This document shows positions 9,316 through 21,803 of a stretch of DNA of 64,000 nt, in pieces. Source of the DNA: Simmondsia chinensis. Lineage: Eukaryota > Streptophyta > Magnoliopsida > Caryophyllales > Simmondsiaceae. The stretch is taken from positions 12,154,501 to 12,218,500 of the forward strand of contig JAGTTD010000001.1 of assembly GCA_018398585.1 (NCBI GenBank), written 5' to 3'. The notes beneath the pieces are model-generated. The model was not told where the DNA came from, ran no database searches, and saw only the letters and a program-made list of their open reading frames with translations. The position numbers and the translations under genes are program-made. Position 1 is the stretch's first letter; the number at the start of each line of letters is the position of its first letter.

Positions 9316-12300
9316 CTATGCCATAGATTCAGTAGCATCGCCATCACAACAGTCAGCGATGGCCCCAATCGCCCCTCGTTGCACACTCTTATAAGAGTAG
9401 CGTCGTGCTAGAGCCACGTAGATCGCCAAGTTAGCAACCATAATGGCCACCAACAACCAATAGAATCTATCCAGGTGGCTAGAATTCAAGTCCTTTCCAA
9501 ACCAATTCTTCCCCCATATGCCAGTCAGGTGATCAATGGCTGTGATCAAGAGGCTGCTGAGGAAATTAGCAGCCCCGAGAACACTAAGGTAAAGTGCAAT
9601 CCCAAGTGACCTCATTGAGTCAGGGACTTGCTCATAGAAGTACTCTTGTAACCCTACGATGGCGAAACCGTCCCCTGCCCCCATGATTATAAATTGTGGG
9701 GCGAGCCAAAACACACTCATTGAGAGGGACCCGCCTTGTGGGTCCTGCTCCACTTGCGCTAGCCTTCTGGACTCCACCATGGCAGCCACTGCCATCGCCA
9801 CCGCTGAGAAAACCATGCCAATACCTGTTTAGAATACAATATGTCAGTTGAATAAGAAACTTCATATTGGAATATAGAGAGAGAAGAAGTAGACATATAA
9901 GTTCAGTGGCTTATTGTGTGTCCGAATTTTGTGGGCAAGGTTTGGGCCCTTGGAATATAATTTCACATAGTATTAGAGTCAATGCGTGATATGCAATTCT
10001 TGTTCAACAACCAAGTCCTTAAGTACAACATAAAAATTTAATTTAGTGTGTCAACTCCAATGACTATTGGATCCAATTGGTGTAACTCCCAAGCCGATTG
10101 GAGAAGGCAAAGGATGTAAGTGTTAAGAACTTTATATTTGACTCCAATGAGTACTATGAATGAGTGAGAGAAAGAAAAATGTCAACTTATAAGTCTAGCA
10201 AACTAGTCCATCTAATACCAATTAAATTTTGTGATAAAACATCACTTGGACTTATATTTAAATTCCTCACTAGTGCCAACTCTATGGCTTAAGTTTGGAC
10301 TTAATAAAATTTAACAATACCGATTCTAGTGAGGATCCCTATGCCACGTTCGTTGTGTTTAGTGCGTCGTAGTAGAGGGACGAGGAGCCTATCATAGAGG
10401 GAGACGGTGAGGATCATGGCGGCAGCTGCCAGAGAGTAGATGGAGGGGGGAGGTAGTTGGAAGGAGGAGCTGAGGTGGCAGTCGAGGGTGGTGCTTTGTT
10501 TAATGAAGAACGTGGTGGTTTGGGAGACAAGGATGCCGAAGGGGAGGGTGGATAGCCAAATGGGGATGATGTTGGCGATTAGCTTGACTTCTTCGACTTG
10601 TGTCACTGTTGCCAGCCGTCGGGGACTTTGTTTTTCTGACGGGTGGCTTTCCTTGTCTTCTACGATCGCTGCCTTATCTAGGAACCTGCAAATATGATTT
10701 ATACGATTACTTTTAAAAAGCAACACTAATATACTAGATAAGGGGTTATTAATTTATAAAAAAGTAACTAATTTTATATGATTTTTTTATGTTGCATCAA
10801 ACATTCCACTTATGGAAATGGCCAAAGAAACCATTAATTTATAATAAAAGTGATATATTAGTACATTATTATGTTTCTGTTCTTTTTTTTTTTTTTTTTT
10901 GGTCAATATGAATTTTCTTTTCTGCGTGACACAAGACTCTCTATTACAGAGAGCACATAAATGAATTACCAAGTCCATGTCTTCATAGCCACAACTTTAT
11001 CTTGTTTTGATAAATTTTTTTGTTCTGTTTTTTGGGTCAACTTTTACTGGCATGGAATTTAAAAACTTAAAATAGTATTATTTTGAGCCCAAACAAATTT
11101 GCACTTTTTCACAATAGTAATACTAAAGTGCATCTAATTTATGCATTTAATGCATATTCAATTTTATATGGTATAGGTTTATTGGCTTATTGAAAAAATA
11201 ACCATGTATAATATTTTTAAATCTTCAGGTATATTTGGACACTAGTACCTAATTTGAGTTTATAAATTAGGTACATATAACATTTTCCGACCGATATTAA
11301 CATGGACAAAATGTATCATGAGATCAAATTTCTTTCCTTGCATGAAAATTAGGGTAATGATAAGTAGCTTACTTTAGTTTATTTGTATGACAAAGAAGCC
11401 TCCCTTGTGTTCTCTGGGACTTGGGATCCTCATACAATTCGACATCGCTTGTAGGGTAAGGAACCTTCCTTTTAGCTATAGCAGCAACAAGAACTTGCAA
11501 CAACGGTGTTAATGGGCTTCCATTGGGCTTCCTATACCGATAGCAAGGCCTCCCTACTAGAAAGATCACCAAACTCATGGCCATAACAATAGTGAGTATA
11601 ATGTCCGCTGCACCCCATCCCATGTGGTCTTGTACGTAGACGATCAGGGTCACCCCTAGGAGAAGCCCAAAGCAAAGGCCAGAGTTCCACCAGTTGAAGA
11701 AAGACATCTTCTTCTTTCTCTCGCCGTCATTATCATCATCGAACTGGTCAGCCCCGAAGCTCTCTAATGCTGGCTTGTGGCCACCGGTGCCAATGGATAT
11801 TAAGTACATTGCAAAGAAGAAGATCACCTCATGGATTTTTCTAGGGTTAAGGCATATGTCACCATCGCACGGCCTTAGAGCTGGGACTAGCCTTGACATT
11901 GTCAAGAGAGTCAGACCCTGTACTTGTTAAAAACCAAAGTCAATATAACGTTTACATAATAGTGTAACCTATCATAACAGTTAGTTATTTTGATAAAATG
12001 CACATGTGAGAAGAGCGATCGATAACAGAATACCACAAGGTATATGAGAGAGGAGATGAGCACGGTGCAGAAGCGGCCGAGGTAAGCATCGGCAAGGAAA
12101 CCACCAAAGAGGGGCATAAGAGTGGTGACACCTGACCAGTAATTCACGCTCCTGGCTGCACTTTTGAGATCTTGATGCATTACCTTTGTCATGTATATTA
12201 TCAAGCTTGTTGCTATTCCAAAGTAACTCATCCTCTCACTGAACTCTATTCCTGCATTTATTTCCATCTTCATATTAGTCTAGGTAAGGCTCTATCACAA

Positions 12301-13758
12301 TATCAAATTTATCTGTTTTTAGATAATTAACAAGAGAAATCGCAATACAAAAGCGAGTGCAGCTGTAGGGACGAGGCAAATGAAATTAAATAAATTAGAC
12401 TATTAAATTTGTATGTTAATCACTTCTAATGAAGAATCTTAAGTACTATAAGCTTAATCAAACGAAGTTGGAGTATGTGAAAATCTAGTGATATGGAACC
12501 CTTTGCAGAGGTGCTGATATAACCTAAATTTACAATATGGCAAGAATATCTGTGACATTTTAGGAATATTGTAATTTAGGTTGTATCGGGCATCTTTTTT
12601 TACATATTTTATACATGATATTTTACTTTTTTTTGTGTTTTTGTTTTTAAATTTTTTTAGTTTATGCAAAAAAACTAATAACATAAAAATAAACAATAAG
12701 AAAACAACGTTTGCAAAGCCTGTTTTTTATTTTTTCAACAATCAAAACTTGCAAACAAAGATATATCAAACAAGCTTTTGTTTAGCAAATCTTGTAACTA
12801 TTTTTCTATTTTTAATTTCATTTAAGCGTTAAAAATATTAGAGTAAAAAGTATAAAATAATTAGACAAATATTTAACATGGGAGGGAAATATGTAAATCA
12901 AGATTTTCTAAACAAAGGCTTGTTTGATATTGGTCCCACCATTTTGTCTACCATATATGTAAATTAAGTTCATATTATTTTGACAGTATCAATTTTGTTG
13001 CTCAAGTTAAATTGTTATAGTATAATTTCTAAGGCAGCTAGTGGGACTGAGGCCTTAATCTTGAGGTTAAAATATAATCAAGACAGAGGTATAGGATATG
13101 GAGAAAATTTTAAATGGAAATCTCAATCAATATAAAAATAGTGTTAATTTTCCTTTTTTCAGTTAGTCCTATATCTTTGGTGAAACATGATTTGTTCACC
13201 ATCCTTTAATTACAAGGAAAAAAAACCAAAAGAAGAATTAGCTTGTTGTAATCAATGATAAAGTTTAATTTCACCCTAATACTATATTGTTGTAATTTAA
13301 GTAATTGAGAGACAATTAAATTGAAACAATTAAAAGAACATAGACTAAATTGATATGTATAATATATAAAGTAAAAATAATCCAAAAAAATGAAGATAAA
13401 ACAAGATATGAGACCCAATTACATAATATTAAAATATCAGCAACAATAACAACAACAAACCCAATGCCTTAAAGCTTCCACTTGAGCGGGTTTTTTTTTT
13501 GGGGGGAGGGGGTGGAATGTAAGCAGTCTTACCTCTTTAGGGTGTTACCCTCAAGAGAGGCTAACCCCTAACCTGAGACATAATATTAAAGTATCACTTA
13601 CCTATAATAAAGAGGGAAGCTCTCCAAGCACCAGTGGAAGCCCTAAGAGGAACTTTGCCCTTGTAATCCACTGACGAATCCCACACCCATTTCTCCTTAT
13701 CAACTTCCTTTGCTCTTGCTTCTTCTTTGCCTAATTTCCAGCTCTCCCCCACTTGCAT
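9316..13758 (-). CDS. NRT1/PTR family (NPF) proton-coupled transporter, NPF5-like, five exons
   Basis: Major-facilitator transporter of the plant NPF family, whose members move nitrate, di/tripeptides or hormones with protons across membranes; the substrate cannot be told from sequence. Exons on the minus strand: 13602-13758, 12034-12251, 11373-11917, 10321-10685, 9316-9824. They join in frame through four GT-AG introns (1350, 116, 687, 496 bp) to 597 residues, normal for NPF. Start ATG at 13758; exon 1 (52 residues, MQVGESWKLG...) ends at GTAAGT. Motifs: the proton-coupling ExxER as EFSER in GIEFSERMSYFG, FGADQFDDD after TM4, HTNKLKFLDKAA across the exon 3-4 junction, QVEEVKLIANIIPIWL, ERGIGILTRIGIGMVFSA across exons 4-5, and QYFYEQVPDSMRSLG-like text near the end. 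No stop or frameshift. The resemblance to subfamily 5 (PCYRYRKPNGSPLTPLLQVL) is recalled, not searched. Confidence 0.95.
10883..10900. repeat. Poly(T) tract in NPF intron 3
   Basis: Eighteen T in a row inside intron 3 (10686-11372). Simple repeat; A-rich in the transcript. Confidence 0.9.
13440..13577 (-). mobile_element. SINE in NPF intron 1, 5'-truncated
   Basis: 138-bp insertion between copies of a 19-bp target-site duplication (13421-13439 and 13578-13596, one mismatch, ACATAATATTAAARTATCA). On the minus strand it reads CTCAGGTTAGGGG, CCTCTCTTGAGGG, GGTAAGACTGCTTACATTC, and ends GGCATTGGGTTTGTTGTTG with a TTG-rich tail. The body matches the SINEs at 27611 and 46177, but the 5S-like head is missing; it begins where their body begins. 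It lies in the sense direction of the host gene, inside intron 1, close to exon 1. Confidence 0.9.
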
Positions 13759-13896
13759 TTTTGACCTAATAATGTTAAGATATGATTTATAATATAAGAT
13801 GGGAAATCAAAATATATTAATTGGGTTAAGGATCTACTTTAGTGAGCAAGGAAAGCTTAGCTTGTTTGTTTGCTTATAAAGTTGGGTTCCCCTTGC

Positions 13897-13906
13897 CATA
13901 TATATA
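13897..13906 (-). promoter_or_regulatory. Candidate TATA box of the NPF gene
   Basis: TATATATA on the minus strand (in CTATATATATGGCAAGG), about 139 bp upstream of the start codon. This fits a plant core promoter with a leader of roughly 100 bp. Position and sequence only. Confidence 0.5.
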
Positions 13907-15786
13907 GTGAGTGGGCTTCTCACCAAGAGGGAGATGTGAGGTTTAGATTAAAAGGGGGGGAAAAAAAGGTCAAGTAAGAGAAAGGGAAATGATAAAGAAC
14001 AAAAAGTTCATCACTTTGATATTTGGAGTTTTAAAATTTTATCAATAGATACCATTCTTTCGATATTTGGTAGATTTTTGTTAGAAAATATTAAAGTGGA
14101 ATATGATTCAAACAATATACAAATATCTTTGTTAGAATTACTGATCTTTTATCATAAAGATGTTGCAATTAAACACGATATTGGTGATATAGCGATAGTT
14201 TATATCAAAATTTCATGAATTTTTTTATCATAATTCATTTAATGTTTGCTGAGAATATGAATATAACTTTTTATATTATCGTAATCATCTACTTTATTAG
14301 CATATTTTCCATACAATTTGCTTTTATTCTTATAAACATTCCCCAAGTTACGACATAGTTTAGCTATGTAATAAATTTCCAAATATATGATGATATATTA
14401 TTTTATATATATTAAAATATCAGAATAAATAAGTAAAATTTGTCAAATCGTAATATACATGCATGCATACATACATGCATACATATATATATATATATAT
14501 GACATGACTGTAATAGTAGAAAAGGGCCCTTATACAATGATTGTGAGAAAGAATAAGTGGTAACATCCAATGAAATCATAGATAGATGTGGATGGGAGAA
14601 TAGGATCCTTCCAAGTTAAATATTCTTTATGTGATTATGACCTAATAAAGGCATATTTATGTTGCAGGAACCTTGGCTGTAGACTTATGGTAACATTAAT
14701 ATTTGTGGTCCTACCCTTCTCCATTTTTGACTACCTCCTCCGTAAAGGTCCTAATCCCTATGATATGCAATTCGTATTACAATTGGATAGTAATAAATGT
14801 ACTAGATATAATATAAATATGTTAGTGTTACTGTTGGGATATTTTTGTTATTAATATCAAGACAATAATAAAGATTTTTGTATTCTTCTTATGTTGAAAT
14901 TACCCCGATTATAAGCAAAAATGACATGAAAATAATACTAACCCATAAATGTCACATTTGTGTAGTAAATAATATACTAAATAAATATTTGATTGTGAAA
15001 ATAATATTAATTGATTGGTATTTTGGAAGTTTTTTACGAAGTTCTTAAAATATTTCTTTGACATTCAATTTGAATGACTTCTTTTAAAGATATGAATTCA
15101 ATCGAAGTGGCAGTTTGGGTGGAGCAGTGCAAAACACCCACAAACACATGACCTCGAACACTTAAGAGTTGAGAATTGGGGGAGACATAAGTTCAAGAGT
15201 TCGATAGGCCACATTGAGCTCCTACAAAATCAGGTCCATGTCGTACAATTTTGGCTCAAGATAAATGAAATTAGATTAAACATAACAGGAGTTATAATGG
15301 AGTAAACTAAATTAGGTCTCAAATCTAAGATGATGCAGTCAAGCACAAAGTTTGTCTTAAAAACCTTGGACAAATGCCATAAGTTGAATTCACTTAGTGA
15401 ACCGAATCGGTTCATCAATATAAGATCAATGCTTCCAAACTCAAGGCATGGTCATCGAAACCTTTAACCAATGGTGCTAGTTTAATTCACAAGAAGGAGT
15501 GATTGTGGAAACTATGAAAAAAGGGTACCATCTCGAATATCAAAAATTGGCATTCTAGCAGTATTCGAAGATGCAAATGGAAGCTGTAAATACCCTGCTT
15601 CTATGCATAAAGAAAGAAAATAAATCGATGGTTACACATGCTCTTCCACTTTGCCACTAAATGCCTACTCATCTACGAAGAGGTTACACAACATAAATGA
15701 CTATTTACTCTAATGCTAAATAGAAGGAAAAAGCCTAAAGCAAAATACTAAAATACAAAATAGAACACAAAATACAAATTACAATG
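13907..15786. other. Intergenic DNA upstream of the NPF gene
   Basis: AT-rich and without convincing coding content. Contains a G/A-rich run near 13950 and the microsatellite at 14461-14502. Regulatory sites of the transporter gene may lie here, but I recognise none. Confidence 0.5.
14461..14502. repeat. ATGC/ATAC/AT microsatellite
   Basis: GCATGCATACATACATGCAT followed by (AT)n. Simple-sequence repeat. Confidence 0.9.
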
Positions 15787-16326
15787 TGTTGGAGAAAATG
15801 CATAAAATATTATCCAAATATGCAATTAAGGAAAGATATTACCGAGCATGCGTGGAAACGAGTAAATACCAATGAAGTAATAACTGAGCGAGGCGCGGAT
15901 CACACTCTCTTTAAGACGGTTTCCACGCTCCTACGAGTAATACTCGATGCAGTAGGTACACAGCAAGCCATCCCCAGGATACAACGCTCAGCATATGCTG
16001 TCACTCCAAACTCTACACCAGTCTAAGAGGCCAAAACTCTACTTCACACCCTTAGCCCAAAATCTTTTGAAATGCAAAATACATCAAACAAATGTTATAT
16101 TTTTTTTCCCCCTCTACATATTCAACTATGTATTTGGCTTTTATAATACAAATTACTAATTAAGGCCATCAATTCATTTGGTTGTTTGAAATAAATACCT
16201 CATTAACCATGAGCATTCATTCATCCGTTACAAGAACTTTATGGCTAGCATAATGGGTGGTCAAATTTTCATTTAATATATTCTTTGTTTTTTTAAAGAA
16301 ATAGTTTTTATTAAAATATTCTAACA
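15787..16326 (-). repeat. 3' LTR of the LARD-like element
   Basis: 540 bp, about 95 percent identical by eye to 20501-21039. The short ORF at 15784-16026 falls inside it and is not a gene. Confidence 0.9.
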
Positions 16327-16336
16327 ATCCCCCACT
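16327..16336 (-). other. Polypurine tract of the LARD-like element
   Basis: Minus strand AGTGGGGGAT immediately before TGTTAGAA of the LTR. Confidence 0.7.
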
Positions 16337-19300
16337 ATTTTAATAAAAAAATTTTTTTTGGGCGAAGACAAACTTTCACGCATCATAAGGGTGGCCTTGC
16401 CTTGAAACCCTCACTAGTGTTTCAGCTATTCCCGTACTACAGCTAAAGTGGACTTAACCTTGAAACTTTAGTTGCTCGAGGGCACGTGGAATATATCACA
16501 CAAATGAAAGTTTTGAAGTGTATATTAGTTTTGGAAGCTTGCACATTACGGCCTTGTGCACGACCTGGATTTCATGAGTGCTCTAGAGAACTAGCCCGAG
16601 TTCTCATAAGAAGCGGCCTTTACCTCTACACTCACATAGGTGGGTCCGTCAAGGATGTGCTCATGGCCACACATCCCACCCGTATGGGCTACAGACCACA
16701 TTAAGAGCTATATTCGCTCAACCTTTATTACGGCCACAAGTAAGCATGCTTGACACCATAGGGATGGACTTATTAATTCAACTTATATATGAAGCATGCC
16801 GATCAAACCACTCTATGATTCGTTTGTCCCTTTTCAGGGTATCCTCATGGGTGATTTATTTATATTTGGGCCTAGCCACATCCCCCTCGATGTCCTCCAG
16901 ATCTCAACTCTAGCTAGAGCTTTTGTCTGTAATCATCATAGTACCTCACATAATCATAATGGTGCCACCAGTAACATCTTATCTTACTACAATCCCGAGA
17001 TCTGGACTTACCAATACAGTAAGTTATCATACACCTCTTAAGAGTAGCTGGGCAGTTACAACACAATGTTACTGAGCAATGCTCAAGTTATTTCCATCAC
17101 TTTGCCTCATTATTGAGGACTCTGGCACAACTCAACATCATGTCCTAGTAGGACTTCATAAGTTGCCTCACACTTGAAGGGTTTAACATCATTGATAGTT
17201 TTAATTTGATTATTTGCACCTGATAGCATCTTAAGCACTATCTGGCCTTTGATGCTCAATCAACAATATATTTTGCAGCTACATTGCTTCTACGCGTATT
17301 GTAGACACATATCCAATTACCTGATGACACAATTCAAACGGCATGTTTTCCAACACCATATTTCAGTGTATGTTCTCCTCAAATAGGATGCCACATCACA
17401 AGAATATAAGTATCAAGCATCCAATATATTAAGAGTGGTGCTATCAGCTCCATCTGGCAAAATAAACTTAACAATTTCATTTGTCAATCACCTCATGTTA
17501 TCAAACATATAACCACTTATAATATTGATACACAAAGTTGTTGGACAGTATATTCGAAGTTGAACCATTGTACTCTTAAGAATCATACGGAATCATCAGG
17601 CCCAATTCTTTCAATTAATGTGCTACCATATGTGAAACATGTAGCAGGTGCTCTCAATTTCTACTTACTCAAATAACGTTGTCTCATAATTAATAATTCC
17701 ACAACACTCAATAATTTCCATACTAGATAAGGTTCAACATCACCATCTAGATCTCTATCCTTGAGTTATAAGTTGTGATGCATTGATCTTCCCTAAATGA
17801 TACTCCTCTAGATGACTCCCACTATTTCTAGAGTTAAAGGAATATATTATCATGAAATATGTCATAAAGCACTTCATTGAGTCTAAAATTACTTGTATCA
17901 CTTTCATGCATAACAAATGATTGAAATCACGCTCTCAATCTTATAATTACTATCTTTTCCACTTGCAGAAAGTAGTTCCTTTCATGCACATACATTTTCC
18001 ATGATGTGAATCGTGTATTATTAAATACATAAATTCAAGACTCAACAATATAGTTAGTATAGAACTAAATGTGAATAGAGTAGGCCAAGAAATCTTTAAA
18101 TAAAGCACATAGACAAGCTTTAATATGTCTCAAGACATCAACACACAAACTCTAGTGGGTTGGGCAACCAAAATATATCCTTGATTATCTTCTTTCTTGT
18201 CTATAGACCATAAATGAAACGTCTAAATCTTCCTTCTAATCTATGTATCTTTGATGCAAAAAATTTCCAAAGGTCAGACACTCCTTCAAAATAACTTCTA
18301 GTTCACATCTACATGACATGCACGAACGGACAAAACAAATTATTGTCTTAAGTATACACCTCTTTTGAATTAGTCATCTTCCAAACTTATTAACATGAAG
18401 GATGACTATTTCCATGTCAACAGTGCCTCTCTGGCACCCTTACCAAGGCTAATTATTTGGACCATCTTACCATATGTAAGAAGGCCTTTTAGATCTTTGA
18501 AAGTATTAAGGTCAATTTAGGTCCATGCATAAAAGATCAACACACGTCCTCTATGTAGGTTTCCTATCTATTATTGATACTTGACACATGTCATTGTGAG
18601 CTATAAACGATGGAAATAGCACCTTCCTAGTCAATAGGTGTGAAGAGTCATGCATGCGAAATGAATAGATGAATATGGGTTGCCTTGAAACATATAGATA
18701 TCAAGAAACTGCTATACAACCCCATAATATTATATTAATCTCTACTCACATTATATCACTAGAATCAAAGAATTATCTTTTTACCACTAAAATTAGAAGG
18801 AACCAGAGAATGGTCATTCGCTAATTTTACCCACAATGACGAGAGCTAGGGGTCTAAATATAATAGTTGTGAATATTGATAATAGTCAAATACCAAAACA
18901 TACCACGGTTAATCTTCTTTGATCAAAATAAATCTTTTATCTCCATTATGATGAGTGTGGCACATAACGTCAACATATTAGATATTAAAGGTTAATTACT
19001 TAGTTTTATCATCCACCAAAGTCATATGACTTACTAGTAGCTAAACTAGTCATATATAACTGATACTTTTTAACCACATTTTATTATACATTAATAACAA
19101 ATATATATAACAAGAGAATATGTCCATCATGTGTTATAAGATCAAGATGATAACTTTTTCATATTCTAAAAATTCTCAATGAAACTCTCAACATACCGAT
19201 TTTTCATTACCAATGTCCATTTTTAGACAAAGCGTATTATGGAATTTGCAATATTTTCAAATAAAACAAAGTCGACATTAGCCTAGCATCACTTAAAAGA

Positions 19301-20500
19301 TTCACGTACTCTTTCATCTCATTAAACATACTTAGTTAGTGGACAACCAACCATTTGCATCATAAAGTTAGAAGATATCTATGGAATTTCCTCTTAATCA
19401 TGACCAAATTTCAATAAGGAATCCACTTTCTTGGTATAGCACTATGAATAGGAAGTAGCATAATTAAAATATTCACACTAGTAAAAGTGACCGTTTATGA
19501 ATAAAATGAGTGAGCAAGTGTAAAGACAAAGATTTGAGAGCTCTTTCCTTGATAATTAATGTGCCATGACCTATAAAGATACTAAGGTGATAGTCAAAAT
19601 GCAACTACCAACTTATTATCCTATCATGTCCATAATATGTTTCATACTATCCCTACACAAATTAAAGTACTATGATCCACAATAATAAGAAATGTCAAAT
19701 CGAGCATGAACTCTTTAAGTGTCAAATCCGACAGCCACAAAACTTAACTACCAAAGGCATGGTTTAAGACCTTTTTTTTTTTTTTTTTTTTTTTTTTACA
19801 GAGTTTAAGATATAATAATCATGCCTAAATATTGCAACTATGCTGCTAGCATATAATGAATGAACCTCATGATAGGGTAGTTATAAGAAGAACAAAATTA
19901 AATTATGCATGGTGATGGTAACATAGGCATTCATTGTTAATCTCCTACCACAAATAACGATAAATAATATTGGCAAAATGGAAAGGAAACTCGGCACATT
20001 TACTATGTAAGTCCTAATATTATTTTTTTCATTTGTATGAACTAAGCCATTAAACAATTGTAATATAATGGCATTTTCTTTTCCTCCTTTTGGAAATTAG
20101 GAGCCAAAGTAAAATACCTTTGAAAACATTCTACGTTTAGGTAAAATAATATCGTGAGAAGTAAAAGTCTATCCCCATACTTCGCCAAAAATAGCATTGA
20201 CTTGATATCCATACGAGACCCTGTCTTGTGAACAAAGCAGGCTATTGAAGATATAATGTTACCTTATCATGGACCAGGATATAGCAATCGAATACATAAA
20301 AAGAACAATATGTATTTTAATAAATTACTTAAGCAAAGGAGCCATAAAGCAATTTGAAGTCCAACTATAAAGAGCAATTTCCAAGTATAGCCGTGGGTAT
20401 TGCTAGCTCATGCATATTCGTTTTTAAGAGGATTATCCAATTTTCGTTTATTTTTAGTTACATATAACGAAAATAACAAAATCCTGAACCGTCTTAAAAT
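16337..20500. other. Internal region of the LARD-like element, no coding content
   Basis: About 4.2 kb of AT-rich sequence with only short chance ORFs (the longest runs are under 85 codons). I looked for copia RT, integrase and gag motifs on both strands and found none. A 26-base T run lies at 19772-19797. Confidence 0.7.
19772..19797. repeat. Poly(T) tract
   Basis: Twenty-six T in a row inside the LARD-like element, ending in ACAG. It could be an A-tail relic on the minus strand or simple slippage. Confidence 0.9.
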
Positions 20501-21039
20501 TGTTGGAGAAAATGCATAAAATATTATCCACATATGCAATTAAGGAAAGATATTACCTAGCATGCGTGGAAACGAGTAAATACTGATGAAGTAATAACCG
20601 AGCGAGGTGCGGATCACGCTCTCTTTAAGACGGTTTCCACGCTCCTATGAGTAATACTCGATGCAGTAGGTACACAGCACGCTGTTCCCAGGATACAACG
20701 CTCAGCATATGCCGTCACTCCCAAACTCTACTTCAGTCTAAGAGGCCAAAACTCTACACTACACCCTTAGCCCAAAATCTTTTGAAATGCAAAATACATC
20801 AAACAAATGTTTTATTTTTTTCCCCCTCTACATATTCAACTTTGTATTTGGCTTTTATAATACAAATTACTAATTAAGACCATCAATTCATTTCACCGTT
20901 TGAAATAAATACCTCATTAACCATGAGCATTCATTCATCCGTTACAAGAACTTTATGGCTAGCATAATGGGTGGTCAAATTTTCATTTAATATATTCTTT
21001 TTTTTTTAAAGAAAAAGTTTTTATTAAAATATTCTAACA
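20501..21039 (-). repeat. 5' LTR of the LARD-like element
   Basis: 539 bp, pair of 15787-16326. Ends TTCTAACA, followed directly by the duplicated CAATG. Confidence 0.9.
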
Positions 21040-21044
21040 CAATG

Positions 21045-21345
21045 CAATATGTCGTAGTATATATTACTCCATTGTTCCCTGATGTCACACAAGCACTTCA
21101 ACACGTCCTGTAGCTCAAAGTTCCATGATCTACAGGATGTTCCCTTAATAAAGAATACTTGTAAATCAAAATACGTCTTCTCCATGTATCCTAACTCTTT
21201 TGTGACTTTTCTCGAGGTGCACATTGTTTTGGCGTCTCAGGTGACCGCCTCAAGCTAGAAGACATTCTTTGTTATAGTATTCCAGAAAACCATGTTGAGC
21301 TTGAGCTTATGTCCTTCAAAAGTGTCCTCGGTAACTACCTTGAGT
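21045..21345 (-). pseudogene. Unrecognised coding-like fragment with stops
   Basis: The minus strand reads as a plausible protein over about 100 codons: TSRKVTKELGYMEKTYFDLQ, FFIKGTSCRSWNFELQDVLK, CLCDIREQWSNIYYD. Upstream in the same frame is KVVTEDTFEGHKLKLNMVFW, interrupted by two stops (near 21235-21260). The composition looks more like real protein than the surrounding ORFs, but I do not recognise a family. It abuts the right TSD of the LARD-like element, so that insertion may have cut it. Confidence 0.35.
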
Positions 21346-21598
21346 TCTTGCTTACCCCAAATTGATTTTTGATCAAATGTTAGGCACATTCATCTTGTAA
21401 TAAAAAAGCATCGTTTTTACAAAGTTTGCTGGCCAAAACAATTATATTATGGCTAATATGGTCTTCTGTACATTCTTAATTAAGGGGGTCTAGAAATCTA
21501 TATTGGTATACAACTTGCTTAAGATCAATTAATAAAGTTTTAAAGTATGTTCCATTATGAGAAATATGATAAATACATAGCTAAGTTGGTTGACCGTA

Positions 21599-21632
21599 CA
21601 ACAACAACAAGAAGCCCAGTGCCACAAGGGCA
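21599..21632 (-). mobile_element. 34-bp 5'-truncated SINE tail with 16-bp TSD
   Basis: The insert (CAA)n-GAAGCCCAGTGCCACAAGGGC lies between perfect 16-bp copies of AAGTTGGTTGACCGTA (21583-21598 and 21633-21648). On the minus strand it is only the 3' end GTGGCACTGGGCTTCTTG plus the TTG tail, as in the SINE at 31614-31905. Reverse transcription stopped almost at once after priming. Confidence 0.88.
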
Positions 21633-21803
21633 AAGTTGGTTGACCGTAAATATGTAAAATCAACATGGTTAGATCAATCTTTATTCATTAAAACACACTA
21701 CTATAACTTGAGAGAGCAGTTTTATGATTTTCTTTTGTGAGACTTAATATGTTACTCTCTACTGCTTGTTTGAGGTGGCTCCTACAATTTGACTCATAGA
21801 TGT

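Larger units (their letters stand above)
15787..21039 (-). mobile_element. Non-coding LTR retrotransposon (LARD-like)
   Basis: 5253-bp element with two LTRs of about 540 bp (15787-16326 and 20501-21039; TGTTGGAGAA...TTCTAACA) and a perfect 5-bp target-site duplication CAATG at 15782-15786 and 21040-21044. A purine tract AGTGGGGGAT lies against the left LTR on the minus strand, of the kind usual in Ty1/copia, so the element points leftwards. The 4.2-kb internal region has no gag or pol that I can recognise in any frame. No tRNA-Met primer site is evident beside the right LTR. It would depend on another element's proteins. Confidence 0.88.

Noticed and set aside
12273..12273. ATG at 12273 as the start of the NPF gene
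   Set aside because: It lies upstream of the splice acceptor at 12252; exon 1 at 13602-13758 joins in frame and supplies the N-terminus normal for the family.
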